The notes: a model not told the origin generated them from the letters alone. Positions 10,833 to 21,100 are shown, numbered from the stretch's first letter. The stretch is 64,000 bases of DNA from Norana najaformis (GCA_964023275.1 OZ029927.1:328203-392202), one strand, 5' to 3'. Program-made: numbers and translations.

Positions 10833-13005
10833 ATGCAGCTCCGTCTGGAAGTAGCCATAACCTTAAGGATGTTCGCATCTGAGGAATTAAATGACTAACC
10901 TAAAAAATAGTAAGAACATGTAGTTGTTTAATGCTCACATTCACAGATTGTTCTTGCGACCAACTCTTAATATGCCCTAAGACGACTGCGGCTGCTCTAG
11001 CTTTCAGGAGGCGGTTTATATAGGCTATAAATGCTGACTTCAGCATAATCTATTTACATAGTTCGAAACCATGAAACGCTGTATAAGCACAAATAAATTC
11101 TAAATGAGGCCATGAATTTAGTACTGAGTAAGCTGTAGGCTATGGAATAGTTATTTCGTTGAATCAGCAATATCTCAGCACGCGGCAAGATATGCTGATT
11201 TTACATTATAAGGATGTAGGCATTATATGAATCAGCAAGAATTATAATTAGCCATAAATAAAGCTTATTATGACATTTTAGTTTTGCCAAAGACATCGTT
11301 TAAAGAGTGGACTGGGTTTTCTTTACAAAATCGACGATATCTCAGAAACTAGACCTGATGCACTCAATCCAATGACATTTTCTGAATCAGCGCCCAAAAT
11401 TACCCCAAGAACAGGTCTAAAACCGAAGGCAACAAGAAAAAAATTTTTTTCTGTTGGCCAGTGTAATGCCTTCCATTTTAAGAATCTCTCAATACCGCTG
11501 AAAATGTGTTTGCATGCATCTAAGTGTGTATGTATGTATAATTATTTGCTTGCATGCATGCGTATATGTATGCATTTGTGTATATATTTGTGTTTATCAA
11601 TGTTCCCTCTAAGCTGGGCGCGTGGGCTCGAGCAGCAACGTCTGAAGGTCTTGTGTACAGCAATTTCCTGCCCGCACACACCGTTTTTGAGCGTCCAGAT
11701 TAATTAGAAACTGAATTTAGGTCACTGTTACAGCTTCTGGCATTTTTAGTCCACTATGGTCAGAACGCGAAAGCTTCCAAGTGATCCTATATTGAGAAAT
11801 CATACGGTCCGCCCTTGGGGGCCATATAACACAGTTGGCCAATTAGATGGCCAATAGACTGTTGTCACCTTTCGCAGGTGCGCGTTGTCTCTACTCTGAA
11901 CTCTAGCCTACAGTATATGTATATTTTATATATGATGGATGCTCAGTTCTGAGGTCTTAGCATAAATGACACATCCGAATCCCCTCCATCAACTGATCAG
12001 TGGTCGCAAGTATATTATGTGACTGGGTTGCAAGTACAGTAACTAGCCCTTGTTTTCTTATTACAGACGCTCTTGTTCAATGGGCCTATTCTAATCTTGA
12101 AGACTAATGTACTTGACTGAATAGTTCTATACTCTTTATATTCGACCGTCTGCGGTTAAATAAAATTTAAAAAAATTTAAATGATCCAACATCGGCTTTT
12201 TGCTAGAAAAACAAGTTGTGTACATTATAAGACAGCTTGGCTAAACGATATTATTGAGTCTAAACTGGCGCTGTTGAATACAGAACTCAAACCGTTTTAT
12301 TAAAGGAATTTTTGTATATCGTCACAATTCCCAATACATTGTTTCCAATATGCGACCTTGCACGAGAAAACCCTCACGGAAAAGTGAATTTGCGAGAAAC
12401 GCGCTCAGAGGCATAAAATAGGTCAAAATGAGTTCTTTGCATATTTATACTCACTGTTGGTTTAGATGACATACTATAAGTTCTTATGTAGGCTAGAGTT
12501 TAACTGACTAAATATTTTATTTTCAATTTTATTATGATGTCTTACAACAAAACTTAATTTTTACATATATTGTGCCTTTGTGTCCAAGTTGAAGTCGTGT
12601 ACAACGATGATTATTGAAATGAATGTCTTTTATATATTTTTGTTAATCAGATTTAACGGAGATTTCAGACGCCAATGTATATCTTCCATTTTCTATTCTT
12701 ATAAATATTCACGACTCCTAATCGCAGCGACTTATGTCTAGTTTTAGATAGTTTCAACAGTAGCTTCAAAGACACCTCCATCTTTATAAATTTGAAACTT
12801 TTTCACTACTTTTGATAAAAACATGCGATTTTCACCAAATTATTTGGCAATTCTAATCCAGTCCAGTACAATATCTAACTCAGTTTTGGTTTTTGCCAAC
12901 ACTTTGATGGTTTTGCCATGCGCAGTCATCTATATGCGCGAAAGGCAACGCTCATGTGTTTCATCAAAGCAGTCGCGGTTGGCGATAGTATGTATAGAAG
13001 TTGGA
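10833..13005. other. Unassigned sequence
   Basis: No gene recognised. Around 11598 the stretch caatgttccctctaagctg resembles termini of hAT-type nonautonomous elements, but no matching second end was found. The segment 11335-11425 may belong to the transposon carrying the upstream transposase-like frame. The rest is AT-rich, unannotated DNA. Confidence 0.4.
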
Positions 13006-13009
13006 TTAA

Positions 13010-13550
13010 TAGCACGTGACAAGTTAATGTCTGTAACAATCTTAACAAGCGACTGTGTGAAATTCTTGGGTAACCTTAACACGTGATTAAGTTAACGTCC
13101 TTGAGAATCTTAGCAGTTTATTGTGTTGATAGCTGTTTGGGCAACCTTAGCATGTGACTTAACGTCCTTGATAATCTTAACGGATGGCTGCATTTATTAA
13201 CTTCTAGGATAACCTTAACACGTGACTTTGTTAGTGTGTTTGGCAATCTGACTGGGTGATTGTGTGAAACTTTTGGATAACTTTGACACGTGACCAAGCT
13301 AACTTCCTTGATAATCTAAAGAGTTGCGTGAACTCCTTCGATAACCATAAAATCTGACTAAGTTAACGTCTTTGATAATCTCAACAGGTGGCCGTTTGAT
13401 CTTCTTGGATAACCAGAACACTTGACAAAATTAACGTTGCTGAAAATTTTAACAGTTGGCAATAACCTTACACGTGAACAAGTTCACGTCCTTTGATAAT
13501 TGTCTTAACAGAGAAGTGTGTTGTTAACTTCATGGATAACCTTAAAAGCG
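13010..13550. repeat. Decayed minisatellite, unit about 75 bp
   Basis: About seven diverged units, each containing ccttaacacgtgac, then aagttaacgtccttgataa, then tcttaacag and a gttaacttcttggataa-like segment. Unit lengths vary through indels, so the array is old. Confidence 0.8.
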
Positions 13551-13734
13551 ACACCTGACCCAGAAATTCATGTCGATTCCGTTACAGAGCGTCGGGAAAT
13601 AGGCTTAGATAGCAGAAGACGCATTTTCTGCATTCGTTCATTCGTGGCATTCGGTCTTTCGGTTCTTTGATGTCACCAGATCTAAACTTATGACTCATCT
13701 CTCTCAACTTGCTCACCCACCACAGCCTAACTTC

Positions 13735-13860
13735 TGGTTTATCTGACTTTCCAAGATATCGTCATGGCTTCTCCAACGGATTATGTATATGGTCTTCGAT
13801 TTCGATTTCACTTGAAGCGACCATTCCCTGTAGAAGTCATTAGATTAGATTGGACTAGAT
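13735..13860 (+). mobile_element. Decayed 3' fragment of GATTAC-tail LINE family
   Basis: The segment with ggcttctccaacgg and cacttgaagcg matches, in reverse orientation, the noncoding 3' end of the minus-strand LINE at 27.8 kb (ggcttctccaacggtatatg, gacttgaagcgctat). A terminal ttagattagattgga tract may be the remnant tandem tail. Confidence 0.5.
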
Positions 13861-14339
13861 TTTCAAGATGCTCCAGGAATCGACTATGCAGTTTTTGGTA
13901 GCCTAATAGACGTGCCTTGGAAGAAATCAACTTGGATCATGCGTGCGCTCGTTGGCAATCGGACAAACGGACGTCCGAAGAGAAGGAGGGAGGGGACATC
14001 CAAATGAGGACAAAGGGAGAGAGTTAGGCTATGTCCAGTGCGGACGTCCAATTCTAAATTCGGCACATGCTGCTATTTCTATACCCTAACTCTAACCCTA
14101 GTCTTAAACACCAACGTCAGTCAGACAGCAGTCCCTAGAGCGTTGGATCTAAATTATTAAGAGTTCTACTGCTGGACGCGGTAGTATCAAAGTACCCCCA
14201 CTACGTAGCTCGGTTATCTCTGCAAGATAATTCATAGGTCCGTTGCAGTGCAGACGCCCGCTAAAGGATGGGAAGGGTAATGCAAAATGCAGAATAGGGA
14301 GGGAGGGTTAAGTAATTATTTGCGTATATCCCCTGTGGG
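13861..14339. other. Unassigned sequence
   Basis: No gene seen. A short telomere-like run (ccctaactctaaccctag) lies near 14084-14101; too short to call an interstitial telomeric site. Confidence 0.4.
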
Positions 14340-14985
14340 ACACACACACACGCATATATATACATATGTATGTTAGTGGGTTTCTTTATAGGGATGCAAT
14401 GTTCTGGGGTGCTGCTGTTTTCTGGGGTTCTTATTCATCTCACGGATGTAGATTGTATTGTTCCAGCTGTTGAGATTAAAAGCCGCATCTTACAGAATGA
14501 TGCTAGGCTGCTGAAGCTGGTGTTTGTAGTCCGGCGGATCTGTCAGGGCGTTCGTTGCGAATCTTGATACAAAATAAGAGGCTGTGTATATGTATGCATA
14601 TGTGTATATATATATGTATATATATATATTATATACACATAAAGAGAGAGAGAGACATCAACTACAACGACACAGAAACGGGCAAAGACAGGAACAAGAA
14701 GAGAGAGAGAGCCAAAGACACAGAGAATGACAGGGAGAGAGAAACAGAGGCAGAGAGAGACACAGATATAGTAACATAGAGGATCAATGCAGTCTCTCTA
14801 GTGGAACTTCTCGGGCAGCTGTGTTCACACGGACTGCATTGATTGAATGTATCAAGCAGGCAGACACACACAGAGACACACAAACAGACACACAGACACA
14901 CACGCAGATAATTGCATGCACAGATAGACGCACAGTTACACAAACACAGACAGACAGACACATACATTCACACGCACACACAATA
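14340..14985. repeat. Cluster of microsatellites (CA)n, (TA)n, (GA)n, (ACAG)n
   Basis: An (AC)n/(TA)n tract at 14341-14372, TATA runs at 14600-14640, GA-rich 14645-14765, and CA/CAGA-rich 14855-14985. Between them 14373-14585 is non-repetitive with nothing recognised. Long open frames here are low-complexity translations. Confidence 0.85.
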
Positions 14986-15283
14986 ACACAGAGGCGTGAG
15001 GTAGACAGTGGAGGTGAATAGCATATTATTTTATATCGAAGAGAGAGTGGTGAATGTGAATCCCTCTCGCAGTCGAGTTTATCCTATTCATGCGACGCCA
15101 CTAATCCTCTTGCGATTGACTCACATCTCACTTACACACCTACACCCCCACCAACCTACCTATCTACGCATTCACTCGCATACACGCTAACACACACACC
15201 TACGGATCTACTATGCAACACCCAGGTCGGCATTCGTTCGGTCTTTCTTCCTTTATTCGGTCGTTCGAACGGTCGTTAATCAA

Positions 15284-15470
15284 CTCATTCATTCATTCAT
15301 TCATTCATTCATTCATGCATTATTGCATTCATGCATTCATGCCGTCATTCGTTAGTTCGTTCATAGCTACGCATATACATGCATATATATATAGATAGAT
15401 ACATAGGCCTACATGCATACATATATATATATTACATACATATATACATAATCATACATAATAACAAAAT
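15284..15470. repeat. (ATTC)n and (TATA)/(ACAT)n microsatellites
   Basis: About eight ATTC units at 15284-15316, then TA-rich and ACAT-rich tracts to 15460. Confidence 0.9.
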
Positions 15471-16117
15471 AAATTTTATCAGACTAATACATAGACACAG
15501 AGTATCCATATGTATATTAAAGTCACCAGTTATTGTTAACTTAAGTTATGAGGGAGAAGAGACCAGGAATTCAAGCAGTGATTGGAATTCAGAGAAAAAA
15601 GTCGGAAAGTGAAAGAGAGGGCGGACGGCGAACATTAGTGAATATGAGGTCTATAGGCGAAGTAAATCAAATTTGACTGAGAAAAGACTGCACTGACACC
15701 GAGCAAGGGAAGAAAGCGAATATCAAAAAGACACGAGTTCAGTAACAATAAAACTAGGCCTAATATTAACCCCCGTTTATGACAGTAACATCGTCCTCTT
15801 GATTATGACCGTTAGAACATCTCGACATCTAATGCTGACAACGAACATTAAAAACCTTTATAAGAAATGGACATACAGTGTAGGCCTATATTTACTTTTT
15901 TGGTATATGTATGAAGATTATATGTATTATATGTATCATACATATTATATATTATATTGTCAGAAATTTTGTATTACGTAAGATTTCTGAGAGAAATGCA
16001 CTTATGTTAGGCAGAGAAATAGACCGAAACGCATTTAATTGCGTACAATTTCAATGTTTTTGCATTGTCAAATGAACAGAAACGAAAAGGCGTTTTGTGT
16101 CTGATTTACGTTGTAAT
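15471..16117. other. Unassigned sequence up to the NUMT boundary
   Basis: No gene or element recognised; AT-rich, ending at the cox1 side of the mitochondrial insertion. Confidence 0.4.
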
Positions 16118-16322
16118 ATAATCAATTGCCAAATCTCCTAATGAATACGGGCATAACTGAAAAGAAAATCATTACAAATGCATGGGCTGTTATATTGGTG
16201 TTATATTGTTGATCTACTCCTAGGAAAGATCCAGGCTGTCTTAATTAGTTCGATGCGAATAAGAAGTCTTATTCCTGCTCCAACTGTCCCAGCTCATACG
16301 CCTAGAATACGAGTACTAATAC
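16118..16322 (-). pseudogene. cox1: NUMT: cytochrome c oxidase subunit I fragment
   Basis: Minus-strand reading gives ILGVWAGTVGAGMSLLIRIE, then after a one-base frameshift [17 protein letters not shown], then [17 protein letters not shown] and FGNWL. These match the start of subunit I of mitochondrial cytochrome oxidase (about residues 20-90 in most animals). TGA encodes the Trp of VWAG and of GNWL. The first residues are absent: the sequence runs directly out of nad2 into ILGVWAG, so a deletion removed the nad2 end and the cox1 start. Downstream homology stops abruptly at GNWL, which I take as the NUMT edge. Nonfunctional. Confidence 0.9.
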
Positions 16323-17625
16323 TATAATTATCGTGTTTTCTGCAAGTAATATAACTGTTATAATTTTATGGGTGATTCCTGTTTAGGGATGGTAAACCGC
16401 CCAGCGATAATAAAAGGCCTAAGGGGATATGCTGTGTTGGTGTTCTTTGTGAGGCTACTTTATCTGTCTAGATGAGTTGATGTATAAGAATCATATTCAT
16501 ACAAATAAGGGTGTAATTAAAATGGAGTAGATAAGGAAATAAGTAATTGATGCGTGAGGTTTGTAGATTGATGTTTGTCTTAGCATTAATTCAGTATGGC
16601 CAATAGATGAGTATGCTATAAGTGAGCACATTTGGCTTTGGTTTATTCCTATTATTCCAAGCTTCAGTCTGTTCTCAATGCTGCTGCCCGTCTTATTGGA
16701 GGCGTCCCCAGGTATGGCCATATAACTTCCTTTATGCGGGACACTCCACACTGGCTTCCCATTCAGCAGCATATCCAGTTCAAGATCCTAACGCTTATGC
16801 GTAATTGTCTCGTTGACTCTGCTCCATCATATCTTAGGGACTTCTGCATTTCCGTCTCCTTGGTTCCAGGCCGTAGCACTCTCCAGTCGGCCTCCCTTGG
16901 ACTCCTGACTGTCCCTCGTATGCGCACTGCTACAGCGCAGTCTAGAAGCTTTGCCTATGTTGGACCTAATAGCTGGAATCCCCTTTCCCGAGAGCTCCGA
17001 CTTGAATTCCTCAGTTTGTCCCTTCCGCAGTTTCGCAAGCGCCTGAAGACTGTATTATTTGACAGTGGTCTCACTGGTTCGGGTCGGGAGCGACTCTGAT
17101 GAGTCTATTCTTGAAGTGGCGCTTTATAAATGTCAGATTACAATTACCTACTAAAGCATTAGCTCCCGCTATCGATATAAAAAAGTATCTTGAATTTTGG
17201 GGTAAAAGGAAAGATAAGATTCAGAGAGAGGCTACTTTTTGTCTTGTTGAGAGAATTAGAAATGAGATTCGTGAGATTGAAGGATTTCAGAAGTGACAGA
17301 GTACCCTACCTAACTTCAGTAGAATTAATACGGTTAAGAAGGTGGATATTAGATTTGGAGTTGATGGAAATGGTGTTCTTATGGATGTGCTTGCTATTAA
17401 AAGTGGAACAGAACCTAGTTCTTGTGCTAGAAAATATTTAGCGAATCCCTCAGTTTCTTAGTTATTTTAAATTATAGTATAATGGGAATAAATTTCAATA
17501 TATTTAGATCTATGGCGCCTCACAGTAAAATTCAAAATGTTCTTGACAGCGCTATTAATGTTCTCATGATTAATGTTGATGAGTTGAGAACTATATGAAT
17601 ATATGAAGTTCATGAAGATTATGGA
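16323..17625 (-). pseudogene. nad2: NUMT: NADH dehydrogenase subunit 2, interrupted by a LINE
   Basis: From about 17560 downward the minus strand reads LMALSSTFWILLWGAMDLN, then AKYFLAQELGSVPLLMAS, LKLGSVLCHFWNP (the conserved K.G..pfHfW.P), and ANALVG at about 17148. The reading resumes at about 16645, beyond an inserted LINE, with NQSQMCSLMAYSSMGHTELM (the conserved NQ....laYSSIgH), then LIYSILITPLF and LLLSLGGLPSL. These are diagnostic motifs of complex I subunit ND2. TGA is read as Trp three times before the insertion. Frameshifts occur near 17440 and 16450. The C-terminal end is deleted, joining into cox1. Read through the mitochondrial code it is otherwise colinear with the family. Confidence 0.88.
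16646..17147 (+). mobile_element. LINE 3' end (ATTAC-tail family) inserted into the NUMT
   Basis: Plus-strand fragment encoding the last ~150 residues of a non-LTR ORF2: KLQSVLNAAARLIGGVP, PHWLPIQQHIQFKILTL, SAPSYLRDFC, TATAQSRSFAYVGPNSWNPL, and FRKRLKTVLF, with a stop at 17097-17099. It is followed by a short 3' UTR ending ggcgctttataaatgtcag and an attacaattac tail. The same family, including the 'gggagcg..tct..gtggcgctttataaat' UTR, occurs at 31.9-32.8 kb. It lies exactly between ANALVG and NQSQ of nad2, so it entered after the mitochondrial DNA reached the nucleus. The frame is open across the fragment; 5' truncated. No clear target duplication is visible. Confidence 0.9.
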
Positions 17626-17627
17626 GG

Positions 17628-17690
17628 AGTTGAACCTCTTTATAAGAGTTAAAAGCTGCTCTTACTTAGCCCGGCTAATACGCGTCGATC
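17628..17690 (-). tRNA. NUMT: tRNA remnant between nad3 and nad2 (possibly trnS1)
   Basis: Minus strand: taagag and ctctta can pair around a loop containing GCT, and aggttcaactcct forms a T-arm-like hairpin. Position between nad3 and nad2 matches trnS1(GCU) in many lophotrochozoan mitochondrial genomes, but the acceptor stem is not clear. A decayed copy in any case. Confidence 0.4.
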
Positions 17691-18028
17691 AGTCTAGGGA
17701 GCCTTCTTTTCATTCGTGAATTACGCTAATAAGATCAATAGGACGAGTGACGATGCGGTTAGTACAGCATTGATGTTTTTAGTGTAGATTATTATTGTTG
17801 GAACAGGCATTAGAAGTACAATTTCGATATCAAATACAATGAAAATAATAGCTGAGCGGAAAAATCGTATAGAAAAAAGAAGCTGTGCTGTTCTTTTTGG
17901 GTCAAATCCGAACTCGGAAGGGGAAGATTTCTTTGGTCTCTTGTACATCGTGAGCCTAACATTAAGGCCGCTGTTAGAACAATTGATGGCAATAATACTG
18001 CGATTATTGTGGATGTAACAATATTCAT
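17687..18028 (-). pseudogene. nad3: NUMT: NADH dehydrogenase subunit 3
   Basis: Starts with ATG at 18028 immediately after a t[24 protein letters not shown] frameshift near 17940 leads to [20 protein letters not shown], then [18 protein letters not shown], the diagnostic ND3 block (E.SPFECGFDP...RLPFS.RFF..ai.FliFDvEi). A second shift near 17715 gives IHEWKEGSLDW at the C-terminus with both Trp encoded by TGA. The total of about 114 codons is the normal length for this subunit of complex I. Two frameshifts make it a pseudogene. Confidence 0.92.
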
Positions 18029-18092
18029 CAACTAGAAATATGTTGACTATCTCTTGATTAAAAGTCTAGTGCTATTCATAAGCTCTCTAGTG
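18029..18092 (-). tRNA. trnK: NUMT: tRNA-Lys (UUU)-like remnant
   Basis: A 64-base segment directly upstream of nad3. The 5' cactaga can pair with 3' tctagttg (one bulge) as acceptor stem; gctt/atgaatagc looks like a D-arm; ctaga-cttttaa-tcaag forms an anticodon arm with TTT in the loop and one mismatch. Amino-acid identity rests on that loop. Confidence 0.55.
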
Positions 18093-18099
18093 AGATGCA

Positions 18100-18175
18100 G
18101 GGAACTAAAGGTTCCATAATTAACGTCATCAAAGTTATCCGTTCTTCCGGTGCCCTATCAAATTATAGTTATTAG
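18100..18175 (-). tRNA. NUMT: possible tRNA-Ile (GAU) remnant
   Basis: Minus strand contains aactttgatgacgtt, resembling a tRNA-Ile anticodon arm with GAT, followed by ggaacctttagttcc, a perfect hairpin resembling a T-arm. Full folding was not established. Confidence 0.35.
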
Positions 18176-18236
18176 CGGGGTAATAAATATTAGGCTGGCT
18201 AAGGATATTGGCTCGAAAGCTTTTCATTAAGGTTTA

Positions 18237-18725
18237 TTAGATGGTCATATCGTATGCCCAGGTATGTTGCTCGCACCAGACAAATTGTATGGCCAGTATT
18301 ACACTTTCAACTACTAGAACGATATCTACTAGAAGAATTATTCTTGATGTTGATTTAGTATTGATTGATGTAATTAATTTAATCTCTGTCATTAGGTTTA
18401 TAGATGATGGTGCAGCCATGTTTCTAGCTGTGGCTAGAAATCATCACATTTTTAGGGTGGATGCTTGAGATGTGCTATTAGACCCTTTCTTAGGTATAGT
18501 CTTCGAGCGCTTGTTAGCTCATAATTTATGTTTGCTATAACAAACAGGGCTGATGACCTTAGTCCGTGGACAATTATTATTGCTAGAGATGCCTGTAAAC
18601 CTCAACTTGAATTTAGGGTGGCACCTGCGACTTTTAGACCTGTATGACCTAGGACGAATAAGCGATTAACATTTGAATTGTGTCAGTTATTAAGGTTTAA
18701 GCTATACTGAGGGTGCATAGTTGTG
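18237..18725 (-). pseudogene. nad4: NUMT: NADH dehydrogenase subunit 4, C-terminal part
   Basis: Minus strand reads MLIAYSS, then after a one-base loss LGHTGLKVAGATLNSSWGLQ, SLAMMIVHGLSSSALFVMAN, and MNYELTSARSLYLSKGLM: the conserved liAYSS..HM...............mi.HGl.SS.lF.lAn..YE.t.sR block of ND4. After a further frameshift near 18430 it gives FLATASNMAAPSSMNLMTEI, matching wFl.s..NMa.PPs.NL..Ei near the end of the protein. TGA is Trp in NSSWG, AGG/AGA are Ser. The N-terminal half is absent; homology fades above about 18725. Confidence 0.9.
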
Positions 18726-18775
18726 TAGAGTGCAACTTAACACAAATTTCTATTGTTGCGGATTGAGTTGATAAC

Positions 18776-19165
18776 CTCTTTCTTTGTCCAACTCTCCCGC
18801 CTCATTGTCATGCAGTGTCTTCGATTTCCTCTGCGAATATTTAATTTTTAAGTGTTTTTATGTAACAACGGTTTTCTGTAAATAGCAATATTACAGGCTA
18901 TAGCCTACCTATTCAAGCTTGACCTTGATTTATGCCTATTATTCTGGCGTCCGCCGAAGTGCTCTGACCGATTTTCTGTCAATGCAGAGAACTGCCGCCG
19001 GTAGTCTGATCACTTTTAGCCATTTGAGAGTCTGAGGATCTCTCCTTTCAAATCTGGAGTCAATCGGTTAAAGTTTTCGGATTTAAAGAGGGTAAAAAGT
19101 CCATTTCGTATAAGCTTACTTGCGCATAATAACATAATATACGAAACGTGTTGAATGTGGTAAGA
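18776..19165. other. Unassigned sequence right of the NUMT
   Basis: Nothing recognised; moderately AT-rich. Confidence 0.4.
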
Positions 19166-19167
19166 TC

Positions 19168-19256
19168 CCCACCCGATTGAAATTCATTGAAAAATAAGCA
19201 GGGTCGAGGTCATGCGATCGCTATAAAAAGACCTGTAGGTTATATTTACATGGCTG
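19168..19256 (+). repeat. Dispersed repeat, copy A (partner at 35868-35955)
   Basis: aattcattgaaaaat, agcagggtcgaggtcat and cgctataaaaaga are matched in the same order by aattcattgaaaaaa, agcagggttgaggccat and cgctatagaaga at 35.87-35.96 kb. Family unknown. Confidence 0.7.
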
Positions 19257-19489
19257 CGCTAACCAGCTAGATGTTAATGACAGGCTGCAATTTTTTTTAA
19301 ATTATGCCATTGTGATATGTTGTTTACCTATCTCTTGTTGTACCATAACGAATCAGGCTTCGTTGAATCTTCTGGAGTCCTCGGCTAGCAGCAGTGTCGC
19401 CGAAACATACGACTCCGAATGGGTCTGATTCCTTTCATATGTTTTAATCTGGCCTCGAGTTATCGGTTAAAAAGATCAGTTTTAAATTC

Positions 19490-19870
19490 AAGCTATTAAA
19501 TCGGCCTGTAAGGACTTAGCACTGTTTACGCGGCCCTTGCGTACTGCTTGCAGCTTCACCCTTTTTGCACTAAGTAAAGTGTTTTGGACATTCTCAGAAC
19601 TAGTCCAGTGCACACGTGTGTTTACTTCTAAGTAAGTCGAACTCGAGAGCTTTTCTCTGTATGCATGCGAGAATGAACGTTTATAGTGATCTATAAAAAC
19701 CTTCAAAGTAGCTCAAATGTGGCTATCGGAAATATCTTAACAAGCGCGATTTAAATGATTCTGTGCTGTCTCTGGTGGAACGGCTTGTTCATGTATTTCC
19801 GTGAATGATTGTTCCGGAAGGGCTTATAAATCCATGAGAAAGCGCGGAACGTCCTGGGACCATACTCTCA
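19490..19870 (+). repeat. Diverged direct repeat, copy 1 (partner at 20720-21100)
   Basis: The blocks tctcagaactagtccag, gcacacgtgt, gaacgtttata, gatgattgttcc and aagggc...atgagaaa..gc recur in the same order about 1.24 kb downstream. No recognised protein. Confidence 0.7.
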
Positions 19871-20719
19871 AACACATCATCCTGCGGGACAATGCTCCTA
19901 ATGGAAGATTGTCTACCACAGAAATGAACTTCAACTGGGTTAACAACAAACAGTCGCACAGAGTTGTAGTCTACTACGAATATTCGTTTGTCGAGTTCTT
20001 CAAAATTATTTTTCGCAAAATTGCGACCCTTTGTCTTTGTCCTTTTACATTGAATAAGAGAACATTATGTTCATTGATCTCAAATTAATTATTTTATTTA
20101 TCTATTTCGTTTCAGTTATAGCTTCTATATTTTGGATAGCATTGATATTGTGGAGTTCGAGTAATAATCCTCGGGTTTAGTTTGAGATTTACTGTATAGT
20201 TATATATGTTAGAAACTAGCACTTGAGTTTCAGTAAAAATTGTTGGTTTACTGTAGTTGTTGAAAAGAGTTTGATAACTGTATAAACAAATTCAGCCATT
20301 TAAAAATTAGATTCGTAAACAAATTCAGTCATTTTAAAATTAGATTCGTAATCATTTTCAATAATGTTTTCATTTCAATTGTTTAGATACTAATTATTGG
20401 GCCTACGTTTGTCCGAAGTCTTCGCACTGAAAAATACTTTGATCATAATCAGAAAGGCTCAGCATTGCAATGCCTGCCATTAAGTATCCATGGTTGCGCC
20501 AGCTAATCTGAGTTGAATATTGAATATTATACCCTATAATTTGTACAGCGCCGTTTTATAATAATGATTAGTGGTGATAAGATTTAACGTAAAGTACAAA
20601 ACACAAATTCATGCTGTCAGGTCTGTCCATGTTTATTTAAGGTAAATTTAAGCAGCAGCTGCGAGTTTTGAAGTCCACATTTACATGATGGATCAGGAAG
20701 TTGAATATAAAGGACTTCT

Positions 20720-21100
20720 TTAGAACTTAAGCAGGACTTTATAAACCTAAGAACTTTACTCTGCATTGTTTGCTTGGTCTTAATATGAAACATGCAGCTT
20801 CCTTTTGGCATGAGTAAATTTTTTTCTTTCTCAGAACTAGTCCAGCGCACACGTGTATTTACTTTTGGCCATAATCCAATGATCTTTGTTTATATGCTTA
20901 TCTGAACGTTTATACGACGTCTTTTACAAACCTCTCAAATAAGCTGAAAGATCTATCTAGGCTATCCGACAGATCTGTTTTCTAGTGTAGCAGTCGGTAC
21001 TTGTATTTACAGCGGATGATTGTTCCACAAGGGCGTAGCTATGCACGAGAAAACGTCACGCGCTCAAGTTATCCTGGGATCTGAAAAGCCCTTTCGATGT
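20720..21100 (+). repeat. Diverged direct repeat, copy 2 (partner at 19490-19870)
   Basis: Second copy of the repeat described at 19.5 kb, separated from it by about 850 bp of unassigned AT-rich DNA (19871-20719). Confidence 0.7.

Larger units (their letters stand above)
16118..18725 (-). other. Nuclear mitochondrial DNA insertion (NUMT): nad4, tRNAs, nad3, tRNA, nad2, cox1
   Basis: Read on the minus strand with the invertebrate mitochondrial code, this block encodes recognisable parts of four mitochondrial proteins in series, all on one strand, with tRNA-like segments between them. TGA must be read as Trp at conserved positions in nad4, nad3, nad2 and cox1, and AGA/AGG as Ser, so the source was mitochondrial DNA. 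Frameshifts in every gene, a deletion joining nad2 to cox1 and a LINE inserted in nad2 show it is nuclear and decaying. Edges are approximate. The cox1 end stops abruptly after FGNWL at about 16118. The nad4 side fades at about 18720-18770. Confidence 0.9.

Noticed and set aside
11590-11640. hAT-like terminus caatgttccctctaagctg as a full MITE
   Set aside because: No complementary end or target duplication was found nearby.
17144-18760. Plus-strand and standard-code frames at 17.1-18.5 kb as nuclear genes
   Set aside because: They are shadows of the mitochondrial genes on the minus strand, which explain the conservation with the mitochondrial code.
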